A stretch of 19,528 nucleotides of DNA from an uncultured Ruminococcus sp. (GCA_946537565.1 CAMNFW010000009.1:1-19528), one strand, 5' to 3'. Counted from the first letter of the stretch, positions 1 through 7,851 are shown. The notes: generated by a model not told the origin, from the letters alone. Numbers and translations: made by a program.

Positions 1-336
1 GAAATTAACGATAACGAAGGACATATTGCCGGTGATACTGCTTTGAAAACTCTGGCAGATTGTTTCTGGAGGGCAGCTCAAAGCCGTCAGCGTGTTTACC
101 GTATCGGCGGTGATGAATACATGATACTTTGCATGGGCTCTCAGGAGGCTGATGTTACTGCGCTGATAGAACGTATCCGCAGTGAAGTTGCTAAAACTCC
201 GTATACCTGCTCGATAGGCTATGCGATAAGGTCTGGTGATGAATCTATAGATCAGATGTATATAATCGCTGATAAAAGACTGTATGAAGAGAAAAATCAA
301 TACTACCTCAAAACCGGTAAGACCAGAAGAAGATGA
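1..336 (+). CDS. GGDEF-domain protein, C-terminal part (5' end outside the window)
   Basis: The reading frame is open from base 1, so the gene starts upstream of the window. The visible 111 residues are the second half of a GGDEF (diguanylate cyclase) domain. The GHIAGD stretch precedes the signature GGDEY at 106-120, and the end matches the usual SIGYA and ADKRLYEEK elements. GGDEF enzymes make cyclic di-GMP from two GTP. The signature has Tyr in the last position instead of Phe, a common variant compatible with activity. No RxxD inhibitory site is seen at its usual place five residues upstream, so product inhibition through the I-site is not expected. A TTG at 43 is only an internal codon; starting there would remove part of the domain. 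The N-terminal sensor region is unseen, so the input signal is unknown. A terminator follows at 374. Confidence 0.88.
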   Translation, partial: EINDNEGHIAGDTALKTLADCFWRAAQSRQRVYRIGGDEYMILCMGSQEADVTALIERIRSEVAKTPYTCSIGYAIRSGDESIDQMYIIADKRLYEEKNQYYLKTGKTRRR

Positions 337-373
337 TCTCCGGAGTTGGGATATTTGTGTAATATATTTTTTT

Positions 374-400
374 AAACCGCTGTGATCCGGCGGTTTTTTT
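374..400 (+). terminator. Intrinsic terminator after the GGDEF gene
   Basis: A perfect 7-bp stem AAACCGC (374-380) / GCGGTTT (390-396) with a 9-nt loop runs into a T-tract (394-400). It ends the GGDEF transcript before the GH43 promoter region. Confidence 0.85.
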
Positions 401-463
401 ATTATGATTAAAAATGTAAGTAAAATAGTGCAAAAGGTCATTTACATTTTTGAGAGCATGTTA

Positions 464-551
464 TATCATATTAACATAATGTTATGCTTTTATATGAAAA
501 TAATGTATAAAATATGAATAAATCTGTTGACATTAAATTGTTAATATGATA
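464..551. promoter_or_regulatory. Putative operator: 13-bp inverted repeat flanking/overlapping the GH43 promoter
   Basis: TATCATATTAACA at 464-476 is repeated as its exact reverse complement TGTTAATATGATA at 539-551. The downstream copy lies in the spacer and touches the -10 element of the GH43 promoter. The upstream copy is embedded in further hexamer symmetry: ATGTTA 458-463, TAACAT 472-477 and ATGTTA 479-484. The last two form the palindrome TAACAT-A-ATGTTA (472-484). This arrangement fits a repressor that binds two sites and closes the promoter. The regulator is unknown, and AT-rich composition makes some symmetry expected by chance. Confidence 0.4.
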
Positions 552-555
552 AAAT
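527..555 (+). promoter_or_regulatory. Promoter of the GH43 gene (sigma-A type, extended -10)
   Basis: TTGACA at 527-532, a 17-bp spacer, then TAAAAT at 550-555 preceded by TG at 547-548 (extended -10). Start of transcription would fall near 562, leaving a leader of about 40 nt to the ATG at 603. The ribosome site AAGGAG is at 591-596. Confidence 0.75.
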
Positions 556-602
556 AAAATAAATCACAGTACGGTTCTTACTGTAAATGAAAGGAGTTTA
601 CC

Positions 603-3374
603 ATGAAAAAAAGCTTTTTCAAGAAAGCAGCTGCCCTTGTCCTCTCCGGTGCAATGCTGCTTACTGCTGCAAATTTCAGCTTCCCCTCAAAGCTGATGTC
701 TGATGCGGCTGCCAACAAAGCCCGTGTTTCCGTTCATGACCCCTCTATTATCAAGGACGGCAGCACATATTACGTTTTCGGCTCCCATATTGAAGCCGCT
801 AAAACTAATGACCTCCAGAACTGGACACGCTTCACTAATGGCTATACTACGCCAAATAACGTTGAGTTCGGCAACCTCTCACAAAACCTCAAAAAAGCTT
901 TTGAATGGTGCGGCGAGGACTTAGAGGATTGTGCAGGCGGATTCTCAGTGTGGGCTCCGGACGTTATCTGGAATCCGGATTTCCAGAACGCTGACGGCTC
1001 TAAAGGTGCATACGTCATGTATTTCTGCACCTCATCAACCTATATCCGGTCAGTTATCTGCTTTGCTACCTCCAAAAATATCGAGGGTCCTTATACCTTC
1101 GGCGATACCCTTATCTATACCGGTTTCACCAAGAATGACCAGTATGTTAGCAGTTCAACTAAAAACGTTAACAAAAAATATACCTCCACTAATATCGACG
1201 AGCTTATCAGTTCCGGTGAGATCACTATGAACGACAGCTGGTTCAGCGGAAATAATTACAATAATCAGCTGTTCCCTAATGCCATAGACCCTACTATCTA
1301 TTACGGCACTGACGGTAAAATGTATATGACCTACGGTTCATGGTCAGGCGGTATCTTTACTCTGGAGATCGACCCCGCCACCGGAAAATGTATCCACCCT
1401 AAAACCGGTACTACCTCTGACGGACGTATGATCGACAGCTACTTCGGTACTAAGATCGCCGGCGGCTACGGTAAGTCCGGTGAGGGCCCGTTTATTGAAT
1501 ATAACCCCGATAACGGCTACTATTACCTCTGGACGACCTATGGCGGACTTGCTGCTAAAGGAGGCTATAATATGCGTGTTTCACGCTCTACAAGCCCTAC
1601 AGGTCCTTTCACTGACCCGGCAGGCAGACCGGCTGTTCTCGCTTCCAATACAAACCTTGACAGCGTAGGTCTTAAGGTTATGGGAAATTATCAGTTCAGT
1701 ACGCTGGATACGGCTTATATGGCTTGCGGTCATAACTCCGTTCTCCGTGATGATGACGGAAAATGGTACCTCTTCTACCACGCACGCTTTAACTCAGGAA
1801 ATGAATACCATGAGGTAAGAGTCCATGAAATGTTCTTCAATGAGGAAGGCTGGCCTGTTGTGACTCCCTTTGAGTACGGCGGCGACCATATCGCTGAGGG
1901 CGGCTATGATGAAAAAGATATCGCCGGCGATTATGAATTCATCAACCACGGAAACAGCACCGACGGCATCGTTATCAATTACAAGAAAATAAAACTTAAT
2001 TCCGACCATACTATCTCAGGTGATGTCACCGGTACATGGTCAGAAGACCCCGGAAGCGCTGCTGCTGTTATTACTATCGGTAATCAGAACTACAGCGGTT
2101 ACTTCATCGCTGCGGAAAATGAAAAGGGTACTAAGGTTATGTCATTTACCGCTGTGGGTAATAATAACCAGACTGTCTGGGGCACTAAAAATACCGCTTT
2201 TTCAGGCAGCGAAAGATCTTCTTTGGGTGACTATACAAACCCCGATGCTCAGCTGGTAATGGCTCCGGATACTGTGGGCGAAAAAAGCCGTTCAGTAAAA
2301 CTCAGCGGCACTGACCTCGTCAGCGGTGCGACCTATTTCATCACTAATAAAAACAGCGGTCTTTCTCTTGACCTGCCCGAAGGCAAGCTTGATGCCGGCA
2401 CAAATCTTCAACAGTGGGATTTCAATAAGAGCTGGGCGCAGCAGTGGAGACTTGTGGCTGAGGACGATAAATACTTCCGCATAGTTTCTCTCGGCGACGA
2501 GAGCAAGTGTATCGCTGTTGCCGAAAACTCTGCCAATGACGGTGTTAATGTTGAACTTCAGGAGTTCAGCGGCAGCGATAATCAGCTGTTCAGCCTCGTG
2601 AAAAGCGGCAGCTATTACGGTATCGTTTCTAAATGCTCCGGCGGCAATGGCGGCCTTGATGTGTTTGAATGGTCAAAGGAAAACGGCGGAAATATCAATC
2701 AGTTCGCTTATAATGAATATGACTGCCAGCTCTGGAAAATAGAGCCTGTCCGCCCGTCTGTTCCCAGAGGTCTGTATACTATAAAAAATCTCAACAGCGG
2801 TCTTTACCTGAATACCAGCAGCAGCGGCAGTATCATCCAGTCCGCAGAGCCTGAAAACTGGCAGGTAACCGTATATAACGGTGAGTATTATATCGGACTC
2901 GACTACGGCGATATCACTCCTTATGACCCAATGTATGCGGCGGTTGAAGGCAACAGCCCCGAAAATGGTGCGGATATCACTTACATGAGCCTTAATGACA
3001 GCAGCTATGGTATCATGAAGCTCAACTGCAATAAGGACGGCACTTACTCTATCCTTACCAGCGCTTCGGATTTCAGATCCTGCTTCGATGTTTTTGAGAT
3101 CAGCACTGAGGAAGGTGCAAATATCTGTCAGTGGGAATTCTGGGGCGGCGACGGTCAGAAGTTCATTCTCGAACCTGCGGCTGATAATGATAAGGTCATC
3201 GGTGATGTGAACACTGACGGCAAATTCGATATCGCTGACCTTGTAATGCTGGAAAGATTCCTCCTGAAAGCCGGTGAGCTTACTGACTGGAATGCCGGCG
3301 ACCTTTGCAGTGACGGACGTATCGACACTTATGACATGATCAGTATGAGACAGCTCCTTAAAACAAAGCTTTAA
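603..3374 (+). CDS. Secreted GH43 endo-1,5-alpha-L-arabinanase-like enzyme with ricin-type CBM and C-terminal type I dockerin
   Basis: This 923-residue exported enzyme is predicted to cut arabinan side chains of pectin. A signal peptide (basic MKKSFFKK, hydrophobic core to about residue 27) is followed by a five-bladed propeller domain of family GH43. The three acidic catalytic positions are visible: D46 in HDPS (base), D229 in NAIDPT (pKa modulator) and E294 in SGEGP (acid). The GSWSGGIF and TTYGGL stretches and a following beta domain (about 435-535, DYEFINHG to WGTK) resemble the two-domain Bacillus subtilis Abn2 type. Residues about 574-715 form a ricin-type (CBM13-like) module with QQW-type repeats, and 723-859 a more degenerate second one. 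A type I dockerin fills 867-923, with calcium loops starting at D868 and D900. In the second loop a Cys (C902) sits where Asn or Asp is usual. The enzyme is therefore expected to be mounted on a scaffoldin. Exact substrate (arabinan or another arabinose-containing glycan) is inference. Confidence 0.88.
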   Translation: MKKSFFKKAAALVLSGAMLLTAANFSFPSKLMSDAAANKARVSVHDPSIIKDGSTYYVFGSHIEAAKTNDLQNWTRFTNGYTTPNNVEFGNLSQNLKKAFEWCGEDLEDCAGGFSVWAPDVIWNPDFQNADGSKGAYVMYFCTSSTYIRSVICFATSKNIEGPYTFGDTLIYTGFTKNDQYVSSSTKNVNKKYTSTNIDELISSGEITMNDSWFSGNNYNNQLFPNAIDPTIYYGTDGKMYMTYGSWSGGIFTLEIDPATGKCIHPKTGTTSDGRMIDSYFGTKIAGGYGKSGEGPFIEYNPDNGYYYLWTTYGGLAAKGGYNMRVSRSTSPTGPFTDPAGRPAVLASNTNLDSVGLKVMGNYQFSTLDTAYMACGHNSVLRDDDGKWYLFYHARFNSGNEYHEVRVHEMFFNEEGWPVVTPFEYGGDHIAEGGYDEKDIAGDYEFINHGNSTDGIVINYKKIKLNSDHTISGDVTGTWSEDPGSAAAVITIGNQNYSGYFIAAENEKGTKVMSFTAVGNNNQTVWGTKNTAFSGSERSSLGDYTNPDAQLVMAPDTVGEKSRSVKLSGTDLVSGATYFITNKNSGLSLDLPEGKLDAGTNLQQWDFNKSWAQQWRLVAEDDKYFRIVSLGDESKCIAVAENSANDGVNVELQEFSGSDNQLFSLVKSGSYYGIVSKCSGGNGGLDVFEWSKENGGNINQFAYNEYDCQLWKIEPVRPSVPRGLYTIKNLNSGLYLNTSSSGSIIQSAEPENWQVTVYNGEYYIGLDYGDITPYDPMYAAVEGNSPENGADITYMSLNDSSYGIMKLNCNKDGTYSILTSASDFRSCFDVFEISTEEGANICQWEFWGGDGQKFILEPAADNDKVIGDVNTDGKFDIADLVMLERFLLKAGELTDWNAGDLCSDGRIDTYDMISMRQLLKTKL

Positions 3375-3381
3375 TACCTAT

Positions 3382-3416
3382 AAACCGCTTGGAACAGCCT
3401 TCTGAGCGGTTTTTTT
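3382..3416 (+). terminator. Intrinsic terminator after the GH43 gene
   Basis: AAACCGCT (3382-3389) pairs with AGCGGTTT (3405-3412) across a 15-nt loop, followed by a T run to 3416. Its stem shares the core AAACCGC/GCGGTTT with the terminator at 374, so the GH43 gene is bracketed by near-identical terminators. Confidence 0.85.
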
Positions 3417-3550
3417 ATGAGCCTTTCGGTTTTTGGAATATACTATTATTATGGAATGATTTCGTTTTGATGTTAACAGCAAAAATTCACAGCGGTATTT
3501 GTGCAGATCAAATAAATTTTTTGCAAAGTTGAAAAAATTTTATCAGATGC

Positions 3551-3579
3551 TTGAAATTGAAATAAATATAAAGTATAAT
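3551..3579 (+). promoter_or_regulatory. Promoter of the birA-hydF operon
   Basis: TTGAAA at 3551-3556, 17-bp spacer, TATAAT at 3574-3579. Transcription would start near 3586, only about 9 nt before the AGGAGG ribosome site (3595-3600), giving a very short leader. The 130 bases upstream of it are AT-rich with no clear paired operator. Confidence 0.65.
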
Positions 3580-3608
3580 TATATATATATTTTCAGGAGG
3601 TGAAAAGC

Positions 3609-4607
3609 TTGAATGTAAGGGATGAAATTTTAAAACTGCTTGCTGTTACTAACGGGGAATTTGTTTCCGGCTCGGCTCTTGCCGAAAAGCTCGGTGTAAG
3701 CAGAAATGCCGTCTGGAAGGCTGTTAAGGTTCTGGAGAACGAAGGCTATATCGTTGAGTCTGTTACATCTAAAGGTTATAGATTCTCAAAGGAAAACACC
3801 AAGCTGTGTGACATTGCTGTTGATTGCAGACTTAATACTAAATTTCTGGGAAGAAAACTCGTCATTCTCGATGAGGTGGATTCTACCAATAATTATGCTA
3901 AAAAACTCGCTTCCAGCGGTGCAGTTCACGGAACTGTTGTCGCTGCGGATAAACAAACCGGCGGAAGAGGAAGAATGGGCAGAACTTTTGTCTCGCCTTC
4001 CGGAAAAGGTTTGTATATGAGCGTTATCCTTCGCCCGGATTTCGGCATCGAAACAGCTCAGCTGATCACAACTGCTGCTGCCTGTGCTGCGGCTAAGGCT
4101 GTGGAAAAACTTTGCAGCCGAAATGTGAATATAAAATGGGTCAATGACCTTTATCTCAACGGCATGAAGATCTGCGGCATTCTCACGGAGGCTTCTCTCG
4201 GTCTGGAAATGAAATCTCTTGAGTATGCTATAGTTGGCATTGGCGTGAACGTCCGGAAAGTCGGCGACAGCTTCGATGAGACACTCAGTAAGAGAGCATC
4301 ATCTATCGAGGACCAGACCGGTGAGAAAATAAGCCGGAATCAGCTTTGCGCTGAAATACTTAATCAGCTGGAAGTGTATATGGATATGCTGGAGAATAAA
4401 AGCTTCCTCGATGAATACCGCAGCCGTGAGCTTCTTACAGGTAATTATATCACCGCAAATATCGGCGGCGAAACTGTCGCCGGCAAGGCTCTCGGTATCG
4501 ACGATTCCGCTAATATGATCCTGGAGCTGGCTGACGGCTCCGTTAAACATCTGTCTTCCGGTGAAGCAAGACTTTGCAGATTAAATGATAAAGGAGCTGA
4601 AATATGA
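3609..4607 (+). CDS. birA: Bifunctional biotin protein ligase / biotin operon repressor BirA
   Basis: BirA activates biotin with ATP and attaches it to the lysine of biotin carrier proteins; forms with an N-terminal helix-turn-helix also repress biotin genes. Here the first 60 residues are such a winged helix (SALAEKLGVSRNAVWK, then GYIVESVTSKGYRF). The ligase core shows VDSTNNYA, the biotinyl-AMP loop GGRGRMGR (about 118-125) and KWVNDLYLNGMKICGIL with the adenylation Lys near 187. A small C-terminal beta domain follows. At 332 residues it has the length of the Gram-positive bifunctional type. I chose TTG at 3609, which is 8 nt after AGGAGG (3595-3600); a GTG at 3600 is in frame but overlaps the Shine-Dalgarno sequence itself. 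The stop overlaps the hydF start by 4 bases (ATGA). No biotin genes are in the window, so its regulatory targets lie elsewhere. Confidence 0.93.
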   Translation: MNVRDEILKLLAVTNGEFVSGSALAEKLGVSRNAVWKAVKVLENEGYIVESVTSKGYRFSKENTKLCDIAVDCRLNTKFLGRKLVILDEVDSTNNYAKKLASSGAVHGTVVAADKQTGGRGRMGRTFVSPSGKGLYMSVILRPDFGIETAQLITTAAACAAAKAVEKLCSRNVNIKWVNDLYLNGMKICGILTEASLGLEMKSLEYAIVGIGVNVRKVGDSFDETLSKRASSIEDQTGEKISRNQLCAEILNQLEVYMDMLENKSFLDEYRSRELLTGNYITANIGGETVAGKALGIDDSANMILELADGSVKHLSSGEARLCRLNDKGAEI

Positions 4608-5800
4608 GCCTCAATGATACACCCTCCGGCGAAAGGATACATATCGGCTTCTTCGGCAGGAGAAATGCCGGTAAATCAAGCCTTGTGAATGCTGTCACCG
4701 GTCAGGAGCTGGCTGTTGTCTCTGACGTTCCGGGTACTACTACGGATCCCGTTTACAAAGCTATGGAGCTGCTCCCTCTTGGTCCCGTTGAAATTATCGA
4801 CACCCCTGGCTTCGACGATGAAGGCGCTCTCGGTGAGCTTAGAGTAAAAAAGACTCGTCAGATACTGGCAAAAACTGATATCGCTGTTCTTGCTGCTGAC
4901 GGCTGCAAGGGTCTGGCTCAATGTGACAGGGAGCTTATCAATATCTTTAAGGATAAGGATATCCCGTATATTATTGTGTACACTAAGGCTGACCTGAACA
5001 GCCATGAGCTGAACGGTGATAATGAAATAGCTGTCAGCTCCCTGAAAAATCAGAATATCTTTGAGCTTAAAGAAAAAATCGCTGCCCTCGCTGTAAATGT
5101 CAGCTCCGAAAAAAGAATCATCGGCGATATTATCTGTCCCGGCGATATCGCTGTGCTTGTTACCCCTATTGATGCGGCTGCTCCAAAAGGAAGACTCATT
5201 CTCCCTCAGCAGCAGACCCTCCGTGATATCCTCGATGCCAATGCTATGGCTTTCGTCACTAAGGAATCTCAGCTCAGCGATACCCTCGGCAAATTAAGTA
5301 CAAAACCGGCTATTGTTATTACTGACAGTCAGGTCTTCGGTCTGGTGAGCAGAATAGTTCCGGAGGATATACCTCTGACCTCCTTCTCAATTCTCATGGC
5401 AAGATATAAAGGCTTCCTCGATACCGCCGTTAAAGGCGCTGCCTTCATTAAAAATCTTAAGGACGGCGATAAAGTCCTTATCTCCGAAGGCTGCACCCAC
5501 CACCGTCAGTGCGGTGACATCGGAAGCGTTAAGCTCCCGGCTCTGCTGAAAAAATATACAGGTAAAAATATTGATATCCAGCTCAGCTCCGGCAGGGATT
5601 TCCCTGAGGATCTTTCTGATTTCTCTATGGTTATCCACTGCGGAGGCTGTATGCTCAACGAAAAGGAAATGAACTGGCGCAGAAAAAATGCCGAAATGCA
5701 GGACGTTCCTTTCACTAACTACGGTATCGCTATTGCTTGCATGAATGGTATTCTTAAGCGCAGTCTGGGTATCTTCCCGTCCCTTGCAGCTGAGGTCTGA
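4604..5800 (+). CDS. hydF: [FeFe]-hydrogenase H-cluster maturation GTPase HydF
   Basis: HydF is the scaffold GTPase on which the 2Fe subcluster made by HydE and HydG is assembled before transfer to the hydrogenase. The 398-residue protein begins with a small-GTPase domain: P-loop GRRNAGKSS (18-26), GTTT switch, DTPG (66-69) and TKAD (127-130, with Thr in place of the usual Asn). The C-terminal cluster-binding domain has the family's CxH...HCxxC pattern with C297, H299, H345, C346 and C349. Length and motif order match HydF. hydE and hydG are not in the window. Translation is probably coupled to birA through the ATGA overlap. The presence of HydF implies that the organism makes an [FeFe]-hydrogenase and so evolves or oxidises H2, as expected for a fermenting anaerobe. 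Confidence 0.95.
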   Translation: MSLNDTPSGERIHIGFFGRRNAGKSSLVNAVTGQELAVVSDVPGTTTDPVYKAMELLPLGPVEIIDTPGFDDEGALGELRVKKTRQILAKTDIAVLAADGCKGLAQCDRELINIFKDKDIPYIIVYTKADLNSHELNGDNEIAVSSLKNQNIFELKEKIAALAVNVSSEKRIIGDIICPGDIAVLVTPIDAAAPKGRLILPQQQTLRDILDANAMAFVTKESQLSDTLGKLSTKPAIVITDSQVFGLVSRIVPEDIPLTSFSILMARYKGFLDTAVKGAAFIKNLKDGDKVLISEGCTHHRQCGDIGSVKLPALLKKYTGKNIDIQLSSGRDFPEDLSDFSMVIHCGGCMLNEKEMNWRRKNAEMQDVPFTNYGIAIACMNGILKRSLGIFPSLAAEV

Positions 5801-5801
5801 A

Positions 5802-6203
5802 ATGAAAAAAAGACTGCCGTATATAATTATATTCATCGTGCTGACGGGAATCGAATTCTGCATCGGTCTGTTCATTCACGATGACTTCATTCGCCCATAT
5901 TTAGGCGATGTGATCATTATCTGGGTGCTGTATTGCTTTGTAAGAATAATCTCTCCGGACAAACCTTCTGCACCTTATAATCTGATCGTGGAGATAGTTG
6001 CGTTTGCAGCTGCTGTCGAATTTCTGCAAATGATCAATATTGTGGATATTCTGGGAATCGAGAATCGCTTTCTGCGGACTCTTATCGGTACGAGCTTTTC
6101 ATATGAAGACATTGAATGCTACTTCGCAGGCGGCTTTATAAATATGATAGGCTGCATTATCTATATTTTTTTATTTAAAAATAATGCAAATAAAAATGAA
6201 TAA
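5802..6203 (+). CDS. DUF2809-like small integral membrane protein
   Basis: A 133-residue, four-helix membrane protein (helices about 6-25, 31-50, 60-77 and 110-127). The FIRPYLGDVIIIWVLYC stretch and the later EFLQ...SFSYEDIECYFAGG pattern resemble the DUF2809 family, whose function is not known. The start at 5802 lies 1 nt after the hydF stop, with GAGG at 5792-5795 as ribosome site; an upstream in-frame ATG at 5745 lies inside hydF and is less likely. It is the third gene of the birA-hydF operon. The position suggests co-expression only; a role in hydrogen metabolism is not shown. Its stop codon overlaps the first of the TGAAT elements upstream of argG. Confidence 0.75.
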   Translation: MKKRLPYIIIFIVLTGIEFCIGLFIHDDFIRPYLGDVIIIWVLYCFVRIISPDKPSAPYNLIVEIVAFAAAVEFLQMINIVDILGIENRFLRTLIGTSFSYEDIECYFAGGFINMIGCIIYIFLFKNNANKNE

Positions 6204-6252
6204 TATTCTGCATATTGTGAATATTTTTCGGAAAAATGAATATTTATTCAAA
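6197..6252. promoter_or_regulatory. ArgR operator region: one palindromic ARG box plus two degenerate boxes
   Basis: The 18-mer at 6235-6252 contains TGAATATTTATTCA (6237-6250), which fits the ARG box pattern TGAAT-WWWW-ATTCA exactly with A/T flanks. Two further TGAAT half-sites occur at 6197-6201 and 6218-6222, spaced 21 and 19 bp, so all three lie on about the same helix face. The second continues as TGAATATTTTTC. The array ends 5 bp before the -35 element of argG. ArgR/AhrC hexamers bind paired boxes with roughly this spacing when arginine is plentiful and repress biosynthesis. The regulator gene is not in the window. Confidence 0.75.
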
Positions 6253-6257
6253 TACTC

Positions 6258-6285
6258 TTGACATTATCTGTCAGTGGTGTATAAT
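6258..6285 (+). promoter_or_regulatory. Promoter of the argG operon
   Basis: TTGACA at 6258-6263, 16-bp spacer, TATAAT at 6280-6285, both consensus. The transcript would start near 6292 and reach the AGGAGG ribosome site at 6327-6332. Confidence 0.8.
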
Positions 6286-6340
6286 AAGATTATTATTAAA
6301 GATATGATTTTATCATATGTATTTTCAGGAGGTAATCATC

Positions 6341-7576
6341 ATGGCTAATAAAAAGGACATCAAAAAGGTCGTTCTCGCTTATTCAGGCGGTCTGGACACT
6401 TCTATCATTATTCCGTGGCTTAAGGAAAACTATAACAACCCTGAGATAATCGCTGTTTCCGGTGACGTAGGACAGGGTACTGAGCTGGACGGTCTGGAGG
6501 AAAAGGCTATCAAGACCGGCGCTTCAAAGCTCATCGTTGCTGACCTTAAAGAGGAATTTATCCAGGATTATATTTATCCTACTGTTCAGGCTGGTGCTAT
6601 ATATGAAAACAGATATATGCTCGGTACTTCCTTTGCCCGTCCTATAATCGCAAAGCGTATCGCTGAGATTGCTCTCGCTGAGGGTGCTGACGCTATCTGC
6701 CACGGATGCACCGGAAAAGGAAACGATCAGGTTCGCTTTGAGCTGGCTATCAAGGCTTTCGCTCCGGATATGACCATTATCGCTCCCTGGAGAGAATGGG
6801 AGCTTAAGTCCCGTGACCAGGAGATCGACTACGCTGAGGCTCATAATATCCCTCTTAAGATAAGCCGTGAAACAAATTACTCCAAGGATAAGAATATCTG
6901 GCATCTCTCACATGAGGGCCTCGACCTTGAGGATCCTGCTAATGAGCCGCAGTATGAGAAGCCCGGCTTCCTCGAAATGGGCGTTTCTCCTATCGACGCT
7001 CCCGATAAGCCCACTTACATCACTATCCACTTTGAACAGGGTAAGCCTACTGCCCTCGACGGCAAAGAACTCAACGGGGTTGAAATGGTATCAGCTCTCA
7101 ATAAGCTCGGCGGCGAAAATGGTATCGGTCTGGCTGACCTGGTTGAGAACCGTCTCGTCGGCATGAAATCAAGAGGTGTTTATGAAACTCCCGGCGGCGC
7201 TATCCTCTACCACGCTCATGAGGTTCTCGAAACTATCACCATCGACAAGGAAACTGCCCGTATCAAGCAGTACCTCGGAATCAAGTTCGCTGATATCGTT
7301 TACAACGGTCAGTGGTATACTCCTCTCCGTGAGGCTCTCAGCGCTTTCGTAACTGAAACCCAGAAGAACGTTACCGGTGACGTTAAGCTTAAGCTCTATA
7401 AGGGCAATATCATCAATGCCGGTGTTACTTCTCCTTATACCCTCTATGATGAGGAGGTTGCTACCTTCGATGAGGACGATGTTTACGATCAGAAGGACAG
7501 CGCTGGATTTATCAATCTGTTCGGTCTCCCGATCAAGGTCAAGGCTAAGCTGGATCAGAAGAGAAATAATAAGTAA
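6341..7576 (+). CDS. argG: Argininosuccinate synthase
   Basis: ArgG condenses citrulline and aspartate with ATP to argininosuccinate, the penultimate step to arginine. The 411-residue protein has the N-type ATP pyrophosphatase loop AYSGGLDTS (13-21) close to its N-terminus, followed by GDVGQG, the [15 protein letters not shown] substrate region, and [19 protein letters not shown]. These and the length are typical of bacterial ArgG. The ATG at 6341 is 8 nt after AGGAGG (6327-6332); an in-frame ATG at 6317 lies before that site and is rejected. It is the first gene of the arginine cluster, under a consensus promoter and an ARG box array. The late pathway step coming first in the operon is unusual but seen in other bacteria with argGH units. 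Confidence 0.97.
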   Translation: MANKKDIKKVVLAYSGGLDTSIIIPWLKENYNNPEIIAVSGDVGQGTELDGLEEKAIKTGASKLIVADLKEEFIQDYIYPTVQAGAIYENRYMLGTSFARPIIAKRIAEIALAEGADAICHGCTGKGNDQVRFELAIKAFAPDMTIIAPWREWELKSRDQEIDYAEAHNIPLKISRETNYSKDKNIWHLSHEGLDLEDPANEPQYEKPGFLEMGVSPIDAPDKPTYITIHFEQGKPTALDGKELNGVEMVSALNKLGGENGIGLADLVENRLVGMKSRGVYETPGGAILYHAHEVLETITIDKETARIKQYLGIKFADIVYNGQWYTPLREALSAFVTETQKNVTGDVKLKLYKGNIINAGVTSPYTLYDEEVATFDEDDVYDQKDSAGFINLFGLPIKVKAKLDQKRNNK

Positions 7577-7579
7577 ACC

Positions 7580-7780
7580 ATGAACTTTGTTAAAGTTTGC
7601 TTTATCATAATTGCAGTACTGGTTTTCCTCAGATTTATCGCTGAGCTTGTTTCAGGTATTCAGCTTATGAAGGAAGACAGGGAAAGAGGCAGAAAATCTT
7701 TGCAGTATGCTGCTGTTTATTTGTCCGGTGGTATTCTTGCTCTTGCAGTTGCTTTCTTTCAGTCAGAAGGTGTACTGTGA
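7580..7780 (+). CDS. Small two-helix membrane protein of unknown function
   Basis: A 66-residue protein with two predicted membrane helices (about 4-26 and 44-61) separated by a charged segment, KEDRERGRK. It starts 3 nt after the argG stop, and no good Shine-Dalgarno sequence precedes it, so translation probably depends on ribosomes finishing argG. I do not recognise a family. The hydrophobic-charged-hydrophobic pattern and position in the operon support a real gene. Being the first of several small membrane genes placed among the arg genes, it may be only a passenger or may act with a membrane process tied to arginine supply; the sequence does not decide. Confidence 0.6.
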   Translation: MNFVKVCFIIIAVLVFLRFIAELVSGIQLMKEDRERGRKSLQYAAVYLSGGILALAVAFFQSEGVL

Positions 7781-7851
7781 AAACTCTCGTTGCATACTAT
7801 ATACAGGCAGGGGAAAACCTCCTGCCTGTAGCTGTTAGTTGGAAATTATAA
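7777..7851 (+). CDS. Possible 24-codon leader-type ORF containing the hairpin
   Basis: A GTG at 7777 overlaps the stop of the preceding gene by 4 bases and follows an AGAAGG sequence (7766-7771). It opens a 24-residue reading frame (beginning MKTLVAYY) that ends at 7851, before the next gene. The strong hairpin at 7802-7830 lies inside it. It has no arginine codon, so it is not a classical arginine attenuator peptide. It may be fortuitous. Confidence 0.25.
   Translation: MKTLVAYYIQAGENLLPVAVSWKL
7802..7830 (+). other. Stable mRNA hairpin without a U-tract between argG and argH
   Basis: TACAGGCAGG (7802-7811) pairs perfectly with CCTGCCTGTA (7821-7830), and two further inner pairs (one G-U) leave a 5-nt A-rich loop. 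No T run follows, so it is not a normal intrinsic terminator. It could be a processing or stability element, or a partial barrier. Confidence 0.7.

Noticed and set aside
374..3412. Matching AAACCGC/GCGGTTT stems on both sides of the GH43 gene as ends of a mobile cassette.
   Set aside because: Both are ordinary intrinsic terminators with different loops; no target-site duplication or transposase is present.
6220..6244. AATATTTTTC/GAAAAAT inverted repeat as a terminator for the DUF2809 gene.
   Set aside because: The stem has almost no G-C pairs and no following T run; the symmetry is better explained by the overlapping ARG boxes.
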